From: Theristus sp. LFF4_11
Lineage: Eukaryota > Nematoda > Chromadorea > Monhysterida > Xyalidae
NCBI GenBank assembly: GCA_030248135.1
Contig: JASANC010000091.1
Span: 90,541-154,540 of the forward strand
Reading direction: 5' to 3'
Length of the DNA: 64,000 nucleotides
Positions 56,524 to 64,000 of this stretch are shown piece after piece; the stretch's first letter is position 1, and each line of letters opens with the position of its first letter. The position numbers and the translations under genes are program-made. Below the pieces are notes generated by a model. The model saw only the letters and a list, made by a program, of their open reading frames with translations, ran no database searches and was not told the origin of the DNA.

Positions 56524-56814
56524 GTCAAATGCACAACAACAAAACCAACAAAGCACCGAAACAAATTTGTCAAACCATTGAACAGCTCTGAAACAGAGGA
56601 ATCAACTGGTTAATTTGCGGGTCTCGGCCATTCCGGCCGGATCCGGCCGGATCCGGCAAAATTACGCCGGAATCCGGACCGGATCCGGATCCAATTTTAG
56701 GCGCCGGAATCCGGAATCCGGAATCCGGACCGGAACCGGCTCCATCCCTAGAGGTGACAGTTTCATCAGACAAAAGATTCCAGAGATGTATGGTCCTAAC
56801 GCACCAAAAGTCGT

Positions 56815-56895
56815 TGTAGGTTCCTAATCCTAAGCCCAATCCTAATCCTAATGAAGTCGTTGTAGGTTCCTAATCCTAAACCTAATCCTAAGTGA
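56815..56895. repeat. Degenerate CCTAAT/CCTAAG tract
   Basis: GTCGTTGTAGGTTCCTAATC occurs twice (56812 and 56853), each followed by CCTAAN repeats. It resembles worn telomeric repeats and sits just outside the hAT element. Confidence 0.55.
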
Positions 56896-56954
56896 AGCCT
56901 TTTTAACAAAGTGAAAGTGCCTTGATTGACAGCTTTGTTGAAGGGGTGAAAGTG

Positions 56955-57085
56955 AAACGGTTGCGTAAAAAACACCATGGTGTAAAAAAACACCATGCGA
57001 TATAAAAACCATGTGTATAAAAACACCATGGTATTTTTCAAAATGGGAAATGCTAAAAACACCATGCACATAAAAACACCACAAT
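56955..57085. repeat. CACCATGG palindrome cluster, left
   Basis: Repeated AAAACACCATGG/CCATGGTGTTTT palindromes and half-sites spaced by T/A runs. A similar cluster lies at 59795-59930, so the pair brackets the 367-bp satellite array. Confidence 0.6.
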
Positions 57086-57204
57086 TATTAATTCTACTGA
57101 AAATCACATGGAAACGACATATGTGGGCGAAAATTGAATCAGATTTGATGAAAACAAATTGAAATGACCACAAATGAATGTGGTTGTCATCGTTGAATTG
57201 GTCA

Positions 57205-59345
57205 GGTCGCCCAGATCACGATTTCCTCAGCCGATTTCGACGATCGACGGCTTAATCAATTCAGCAGAGCATCCGAAACACGACCATGTGTTATTTGTGG
57301 TAAGTTTTTGTTTAGCTGCATTGGTTGATGTGCAATAAAAATTTTGTGAAAAAACACAAAACACCAATTTATTGTGATTTGTGATTTTTTCGAATTTTAG
57401 AAAACCGCGGAAACAAACCACAAACAACATATCACCTGTTCCGGATGCTTTGCTGAGTTGGTTGAGCTATCGATCGTCGAAATCGGCTCAGCATAGCGCC
57501 GGCAGAGTCGCGTGACAAGTCGGCGCACAAGACACATGACGTGAAACGCACATATTGCCAACACATAACGTCGCCCAGATCACGATTTCCTCGGCCGATT
57601 TCGACGATCGACGGCTCAATCAACTAAGCAGAGCATCCGGAACACGGTGATGTGTCGTTTGTAGTTAGTTTTTGTTCAATTCAACATTGCTTCGTGTGCA
57701 ATAAAAATTTTGTGAAAAAACACAAAACACCAATTTATTGTGATATGTGAGTTTTTTCGATTTTTAGAAAACCGCCGAAACAGACCACAAACAACATATC
57801 ACCTTGTTCCGGATGCTTTGCGGAGTTGATTGAGCTATCGATCGTCGAAATCGGTCGAGCACAGCGCCGGCAGAGTCGCGTGACAGGTCGGCGCACAATA
57901 CACATGACGTGAAACGCACGTATTGCCAACACATAACGTCACCCAGATCACGATTTCTTCGGCCGATTTCGACGATCGACGGCTCAATCAACTCAGCAGA
58001 GCATCCGGAACACGATGATGTGCCGTTTGTAGTAAGTTTTTGTTTAGTTGAACATTGGTTGATGTGCAATAAAAATTTTGTGAAAAAACACAAAACACCA
58101 ATTTATTGTGATTTGTGATTTTTTCGAATTTCAGAAAACCGCCGAAACAAACCACAAACAACATATCACCGTGTTCCGGATGCTTTGCTGAGTTGGTTGA
58201 GCTATCGATCGTCGAAATCGGCCCAGCATAGCGCCGGCAGAGTCGCGTGACAGGTCGGCGCACAAGACACATGACGTGAAACGCACATATTGCCAACACA
58301 TAACGTCGCCCAGATCACGATTTCCTCGGCCGATTTCGACGATCGACTGCTCAATCAACTCAGCAGAGCATCCGGAACACGGTGATGTGTCGTTTGTAGT
58401 TAGTTTTTGTTTAATTCAACATTGCTTCGTGTGCAATAAAAATTTTGTGAAAAAACACAAAACACCAATTTATTGTGATATGTGAGTTTTTTCGATTTTT
58501 AGAAAACCGCCGAAACAGACCACAAACAACATATCACCTTGTTTCGGATGCTTTGCGGAGTTGATTGAGCTATCGATCGTCGAAATCGGTCGAGCACAGC
58601 GCCGGCAGAGTCGCGTGACAGGTCGGCGCACAATACACATGACGTGAAACGCACGTATTGCCAACACATAACGTCACCCAGATCACGATTTCTTCGGCCG
58701 ATTTCGACGATCGACGGCTCAATCAACTCAGCAGAGCATCCGGAACACGATGATGTGTCGTTTGTAGTAAGTTTTTGTTTAGTTGAACATTGGTTGATGT
58801 GCAATAAAAATTTTGTGAAAAAACACAAAACACCAATTTATTGTGATTTGTGATTTTTTCGAATTTCAGAAAACCGCCGAAACAAACCACAAACAACATA
58901 TCACCGTGTTCCAGATGCTTTGCTGAGTTGGTTGAGCTATCGATCGTCGAAATCGGCCCAGCATAGCGCCGGCAGAGTCGCGTGACAGGTCGGCGCACAA
59001 GACACATGACGTGAAACGCACATATTGCCAACACATAACGTCGCCCAGATCACGATTTCCTCGGCCGATTTCGACGATCGACTGCTCAATCAACTCAGCA
59101 GAGCATCCGGAACACGGTGATGTGTCGTTTGTGGTTTGTTTCGGCGGTTTTCTGAAAATCGAAAAAATCACGCACCACCATAAATTGGTGTTGTGTGTTT
59201 TTTCATAATTTTTTTATTGCACACGAACCATTGTTGAATGAAACAAAAACTAACCATAAACGACACATCATCGTGTTCCGGGTGCTCTGCTGAGTTGAAT
59301 GAGGCGTCGATCGTCGAAATCGGCCGATGAAATCGTGATCTAGGC
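57205..59345. repeat. ~367-bp satellite with dimeric higher-order structure
   Basis: The anchor ATCACGATTTC(C/T)TCGGCCGA recurs near 57215, 57580, 57948, 58316, 58683 and 59050. Alternate monomers are more alike (735-bp period), marking a dimeric higher-order repeat. Each monomer has ~70-bp inverted arms (CCGATTTCGACGATCGACGG ... CATCCGGAACACG and complement) around an AT-rich centre. The last ~230 bp (59115-59345) is a diverged arm-to-arm unit. Minus- and plus-strand frames of 65-109 codons recur with the repeat and are not genes. Confidence 0.9.
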
Positions 59346-59349
59346 AACA

Positions 59350-60410
59350 TAGTTGTTCTAGGGGAGGGGGGCTGGGGGGGGGGCGCCTCCCCCCCAAAAT
59401 TTTTTTTCGAATATATCTATCTGAGCAAGTTTTTCGGCTCAGTTATTTTCTAAAAAAATGTTCAATGTTCAGCGATTATTTCCACACGCAGCATCAACTG
59501 CAAAAAAAAATTTTGAACACGCGACTCCGCCGGCGCTGCGCTCAACCCCATTTCTCCGCGTGAAAATGGATGGAACTAATGGAAGCCAAACTCCGTCACC
59601 GGCTTTCTGACTTTTCATCCAAACCACGTACAGAAAAAAACAGTTAACCAGCCCTTCGACGCCCATATGCATAGCTCTTAAAAAACAAAAAAGGAAGTGT
59701 CATTCGCTTTTCTGCAGTTGACGATCATAAATCAATGCCGTTTTTTTATTTTAGTGCTAAATCTCACTGCTGGCAGTCTTTAAACGTCGAATACAGCGAT
59801 TTAAAAAACCATGGTGTTTTTTTACACCATGGTTTATTTAGCTTTTCAGTTTCCAGGATTTTGGTGGTTGAAATATACACATGGTTTTGTTATCTCATGG
59901 TGTTTTTATACACCATGGTTTTTTTAATATTCACCAAGTGAAACATTGGGATCAGGGATCAGCTCCAGCTCCGGTTTAGCTTTGTAGTTTTACGATTTTC
60001 TTCCATGTTGATGTGAAACTTCAGTCAAGCGCTGTGCATAAATTGAATATTGCAGAACCAAAGTTTGTATGCAAATCTGTTTCTGCAATTTGCAGAAATC
60101 TGCTAAAAAATTTCTGCAAACGGTCCAAAATTTCTGCAAAAAACCGACGTTTTTCTGCAAAAAAACCCAGGGGCCTATTACCACTCCGATCGGTTCCGTT
60201 TCCGTTTTTTTGGGATCCAATGGGGGTTGGGTTTCTTTCATAATGTAGCACAGTAGCAGCAGCACTACGCGTTTGGTTTTTTGTTTTTTAGAACCAAACT
60301 AGTACTCAGTCGTAGAAACGGTTTGTAGGTTGATCTTGATCATCATTCATCAATATAGTCCTGTTTGAGCTGAACACTGAACGGCGAAACCACATTCAAC
60401 GTTTCAAAAA
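59350..60410. other. Ubiquilin 5' flank with low-complexity tracts
   Basis: It contains a G/C homopolymer patch (59360-59400), the right CACCATGG palindrome cluster (59795-59930) and several TTTCTGCAAA repeats (60080-60170). No separate gene is recognised. The last few hundred bases are the probable ubiquilin promoter and 5' UTR. Confidence 0.5.
59795..59930. repeat. CACCATGG palindrome cluster, right
   Basis: AAACCATGGTGTTTTTTTAC, ACACCATGGTTTA and two further palindromes occur within 135 bp, matching the cluster at 56955-57085 on the other side of the satellite array. Confidence 0.6.
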
Positions 60411-63400
60411 ATGGCCGAAAGTAGCAGCAGCTCCGGCGGCGGCGGCGATGCAAACACGAGCGCAGAAAAGGGTGCACAAATGAGCATCAAAGTGAAAACA
60501 ACAAAAGAATCGTATGAAATTCAAAGCTATGAGAATACGACAGTTAGTGAGGTAAATTCGGTCGATAGTTTTTTAAGACATTGAAAAATGTATGTATGCA
60601 AACTTTGCAAACCTGTCACTTTTTTTGTAGAATACAGAGCTCATGAAAGAAAAAAGAACGGAATCGGAGCAGTTGTAAAAAATTTTTGAATCTATCTATC
60701 TGCTGAAAGGTTTTTTCGGATCAGTTATTATCTGTCTGAAAAAATTCTCAGCCAGCTATTTGTCTGAAAATTTTGTTTTCGAAGACATAAAATAGGTCAA
60801 TTTTTTACCAAAATCGACCAATTTTTCTCGAAAGTTTCAGACATTTCTCTCATTTTAGGTAAAAAACGCGTTTGAAAGTTTAAACGTATTTAACTATAAA
60901 AATTTAGCGTATTTTGAGCATTATTCAGCTGCTTTTATCGCTTGTTAGCGTCTTTAGCGTCTTAGCGTTTTCAGAAACTGGACCTTTCTAAATTCCAGCT
61001 GAAAACCGAACTGTCTGAGAAAGTGGGTGCGTCATCCGCGCAGCTTTGTCTGATATTCTCGGGTAAGATTCTGAAAGACCACGAAACGCTAGGCACCGTT
61101 GGCTTGAAAGACGGACTGGCGCTGCATTTGGTAGTTCGCGCTGAGAAAAAGGTTCGTTAGTTTTGTTGGGACTTTTTTTTCAGGTTGAACATTGTTTAAC
61201 AGGTTTTTAGGTTGAACAGGTTTGAAATCTTGGAGCCAACAAAATCCTGCATCACACAATTTGAAGCTTCATCAATGTTTTTCGCATTCACGATGAAAGA
61301 AAACTGCAACAACAGCATTCATTTTGCAGCCGACGCCGGCGGCCACGAGTCAGTCCGCATCAGCGACCACTTCTAGCAGTCAAATATCAAATCAACCAGT
61401 TTGTCTTTCGCGGCCTTTGGCTGATTCATTTATATTGATTCTTTCATTGCATTATTTAATCAACGAATTTAGCCACCTAATACGAATTCAACGACAACAC
61501 CGACGACGACGACATCAACAGACAACCGCTCAACAACCACACCGCCGGCTAATCCGTTCTTCGATCTCACCGCTGGCATGGGCGGTGGCATCGGCAACAT
61601 GAACTTTGGTGAAATGGGCAATCAGGTTCGATGACCCCCAGGCGCAACTCTGATCTCTCTGTCATGTCGTCCTATATTACACTATGTTTGTTGAAACCTG
61701 TCACTTTTTCATGCGACACTTTGAAATGACAGTAAAAGAGCGAATGAATTACAGAAATGAAACACCCCTTTTGTGGCGACTAGGCGAAACGGTTCTTTAT
61801 TCTGTCGCGTGCTCATTGTATTCCGCGAAAAAACGTGACAGCTTTCAACAAACTATAAACCGACAGTATTATGTTGCACAATCAGTCATGCAGCACGCAT
61901 TCGATGAGTCATCATGAGTGGCGTGCTGATTATGTGTGTGTTTGCGACTGTACTATGCAGCATCAGCTGTGTTGAGGCCCGTTGACACCTGACGTATGCA
62001 GACGTACGTCACGTATGAACGGTAATATGCAATAACACGAGATTTAAAGTGACGTGACGTGCTGCATGCGCATACGTCAGGTATAAACGGGCCTTTACAA
62101 GCAGAGCAGAGCGTCTGTCTTCAGGCGATCTCGAGCACCGCGTCAAAATAAGTTTCTCAGTGACTCTTTGTACACAAGCGAACCATTGTATCAACATCAA
62201 CCGTGATTCGCTTGATGTGTTGAAGAATTTATTCTTCAACACATCAAGCGAATCACGGTTACACTTTGTTATTGTTGTTGTTGGGGATTGTAGGCGATGT
62301 TTTTGCCCAAGGCTAATCCTGAAAAGCGTACCGAACGCCGTCGAATAGGGCGCTCATCGAGTTTTGCTCTGTCATTACAGTCAATCTCGCTAATATATGC
62401 AACTACCTAATTGGTTGGTCATAGCAACTCACAGCGCTGATTGGTTAATAATGATGTGTTCTCAGCGCTGATTGGTTGGTCATGATGTCATGTTTGCGTC
62501 ATGTTGCATATATTTTCCAGATAGACTGTAAGTGCCTATACACCCCTCGGCGGGGCTCGATCCCCCCGAACGCACATACAAGGGTAACGCGCTACCACCA
62601 GACCACGAGGGTGACAAATGTGTGTGAGATTCCACATTCGACCATGTGAGAAACAGACTAGTTGCCGTCCAGACAGTATTTTGTTCTTCGGTAATTTTGT
62701 TCACTGTCTTTTCAATTTTTCTGTCAGATGCTTCATAATCCCGAACTGATGCAACAAATGATGAACAATCCAATGATACAAAGTCTATTCGAAAACCCGG
62801 ACATCATGCGCTCAATCATGATGGCGAATCCAAGAATGCAAGAATTAGTTGAGGTGCGGTTGGTGGATTTTTTGAATTATATTGAACTTGGATATAAAAA
62901 AATCCACTTCTTCATCAGCTAATTCGTTTTTTCCGCAATTTTTTTAGTCACAACCTGAGCTTGGTCATCTCTTAAATAATCCGGACATGATGAGACAAGT
63001 TAGTTTGGTTTTCAGTCAATCGGGATTTGTGAGTTGATTTGTTCTGGAGGCCAGTTTAAAATGTTACGTCAGTATTTTGATGCTCCGAGGACTGACACCG
63101 CGACTGCTGGCACACTGTTTCGTGTTTCCAGCGGCTTTTCAAGTATGAGCTAAACTTTCAGGTGATGGAAATGCTACGAAATCCGAGCATGTTCCAAGAG
63201 ATGATGCGCAGTCACGACCGGGCGGTCAGCAACTTAGAGGTGAGGGAAATTGGAAAGCGTCCGTTTTTTAGGTTCGCGCATCTCTCAACATCACTCAATT
63301 GCTATTTTTCTGGCAAAAATTTTCTGCAGTTTCCATTTTTATCTGTCAGGGCATTCCCGGCGGCATGGCGGCGCTGCAGCGTCTGTACAGCGAGGTTCAG

Positions 63401-63904
63401 GAGCCCTTACTGAACAGCAATGACGAAATGCTCGGCAATCCATTCGCGCAACTTCGCGGGAATACCAATACGAATAACGACAATAATACGTGTACGTTTT
63501 TTTTTTGGTTGCTTCGGTTGGTTTCATTTCAACAGAGAGAAACTGTGATTACAAAAAAAAACGGCGTTTCGCTTTGGGATTGTGCTGAGGAGCGGACGAA
63601 GGTTTTATTTCAATAGGATACCGAACAGTCAAGCTGTGATTATGGAGAAACAGCGGTTCGCTTTGGAATTGTTTTAGGAGAGGACGAAAACGCTATACCG
63701 CGAATCAATTATTTTCGAGTCGCAGTATCGAAAAAGGTTACAATTTTATGGTATTTCCAGCGTCGCTTAGCGAAAACGCGGGCGTGGAGAACCGCGATCC
63801 GCTGCCGAACCCGTGGGGCCCGCAAGCACCGACGACCGCCCAGGCATCGACCGCCAGAAACACGAATGCTGTGGCCAGTACAACTGGACAAGGTGGAACT
63901 GCAG
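60411..63904 (+). CDS. UBQLN: Ubiquilin, 5' exons through STI1 region (3' end outside window)
   Basis: Ubiquilins shuttle ubiquitinated or mislocalised membrane proteins to the proteasome. Nine exons fit in phase: 60411-60551, 60999-61151, 61330-61398, 61473-61625, 62728-62853, 62948-62998, 63162-63239, 63350-63491 and 63761-63904. The ATG opens MAESSSSSGGGGDANTSAEK. The ubiquitin-like domain spans about residues 24-98 (MSIKVKTTKESYEI ... LIFSGKILKDHETLG). A Ser/Thr/Pro linker follows, then the STI1 region with NPELMQQMMNNPMIQSLFEN, NNPDMMRQ, RNPSMFQEMMRSHDRAVSNL and GIPGGMAALQRLYSEVQEPL, typical of the family. The linker before STI1 is shorter than in vertebrates. The C-terminal UBA domain would lie beyond the window. 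Intron 4 (61626-62727) holds a MITE, a perfect hairpin and a SINE with a nested element. Confidence 0.96.
61975..62097. mobile_element. Short MITE with GGCCCGTT ends
   Basis: The left end TGAGGCCCGTTGACACCTGA and right end CAGGTATAAACGGGCCTT are inverted, with CGTATGC motifs inside each. It is about 120 bp and related in its ends to the GGCCCATTCATGC repeats near 1316, 20835 and 29610. It lies in ubiquilin intron 4. Confidence 0.7.
62199..62260. repeat. Perfect 30-bp-arm inverted repeat
   Basis: Arms 62199-62228 and 62231-62260 are exact complements (beginning AACCGTGATTCGCTTGATG) with a 2-base spacer. In RNA this would be a near-perfect hairpin. In DNA such short-spacer palindromes are unstable, so it is probably recent. 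Confidence 0.9.
62265..62613 (-). mobile_element. tRNA-derived SINE, family 1, split by nested element
   Basis: The triplet tail and body lie at 62265-62375 and the tRNA-like head at about 62531-62613. Removing 62378-62530 restores the usual CATTAAGTGCC junction of other copies. Confidence 0.88.
62378..62528. mobile_element. CAGTC-ended MITE nested in SINE
   Basis: The ends CAGTCAATCTCGCTAATATA and TATATTTTCCAGATAGACTG are bordered by TA on each side. Comparison with uninterrupted SINE copies shows the target was a single TA, so the duplication is exactly TA. It also contains repeated CAGCGCTGATTGGTTGGTCA segments. Confidence 0.9.
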
Positions 63905-64000
63905 GTGTGGGCGTAAACAGCTGCGCAGCTTGCTTGAGCTGGTTTATTGTTTTGACCGATCTTGTCATTTGGGTCGCCACGAATTTTTTCGCGATGCCTA

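Larger units (their letters stand above)
53488..56750 (-). mobile_element. hAT transposon, 3.26 kb, with nested elements
   Basis: The ends TAGGGATGGATCCGGCAAAT and complement CCGGCTCCATCCCTA are flanked by GAGGTGAC on both sides (53480-53487 and 56751-56758). Subterminal regions are dense in CCGGAATCCGG-type repeats, likely transposase-binding sites. The interior holds a broken hAT transposase (minus), a G-rich MITE (54714-55170) and a 226-bp satellite array (55254-56523). The 5' part of the transposase is absent, apparently replaced by this cargo. Confidence 0.92.

Noticed and set aside
55386..56556. Five identical 82-88 codon minus-strand frames
   Set aside because: They cross monomer boundaries of the 226-bp satellite and exist only because the monomers are identical and lack stops; there is no codon-level sign of selection.
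57227..59350. Recurrent 60-109 codon frames on both strands
   Set aside because: They recur with the 367-bp satellite period and encode the inverted arms on both strands.

Overview
The window is animal nuclear DNA. Its genes are split by many introns with T-rich acceptors (often TTTTCAG), and the proteins are metazoan families: exportin-4, nicotinate phosphoribosyltransferase, an SLC5 sodium symporter, the ciliary B9D2 protein and ubiquilin. The acceptor style, a gustatory-receptor-like gene and a short (GCCTAA)3 tract suggest an ecdysozoan, possibly a nematode or relative, but the sequence does not settle the phylum. Gene density is low and most of the rest is transposon or satellite DNA.

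Layout. 1-7.6 kb: repeats, including a composite satellite-carrying element (1.6-5.5 kb), a hAT-type MITE, a tRNA-derived SINE and a Tc1-like MITE. 7.7-9.7 kb: the last four exons of exportin-4 (+). 10.9-19.9 kb: NAPRT (+), whose large last visible intron holds an inverted copy of the composite element and, antisense, a gustatory-receptor-like gene (18.0-19.1 kb). 21.6-28.2 kb: an SLC5-type symporter (-), interrupted by a third composite element. 31.0-31.8 kb: a foldback element. 35.2-36.8 kb: an aerolysin/ETX-MTX2-like gene (+). 37.4-40.6 kb: a complete divergent GSK3-like kinase (+). 41.1-42.7 kb: a complete B9D2 (-), convergent with the kinase. 43.6-48.6 kb: a segmental duplication carrying two paralogous genes for small secreted six-cysteine proteins. 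48.6-60.4 kb: a transposon graveyard with a 3.26-kb hAT element, a 226-bp satellite with hammerhead-ribozyme-like sequence and a 367-bp dimeric satellite. 60.4-64 kb: ubiquilin (+), running off the right edge.

The cellular genes are unrelated housekeeping, transport, cilium and signalling genes; I see no operon or pathway linking them. The strongest novelty candidates are (i) the 226-bp satellite, in which every hammerhead core element and all three stems can be found but in permuted strand order; (ii) the paired secreted-peptide genes, whose intron is a minisatellite of repeated splice-acceptor-like units; (iii) satellite arrays that travel inside a transposon-like unit found three times; and (iv) two conserved genes (NAPRT, SLC5) whose missing central exons coincide with those insertions.
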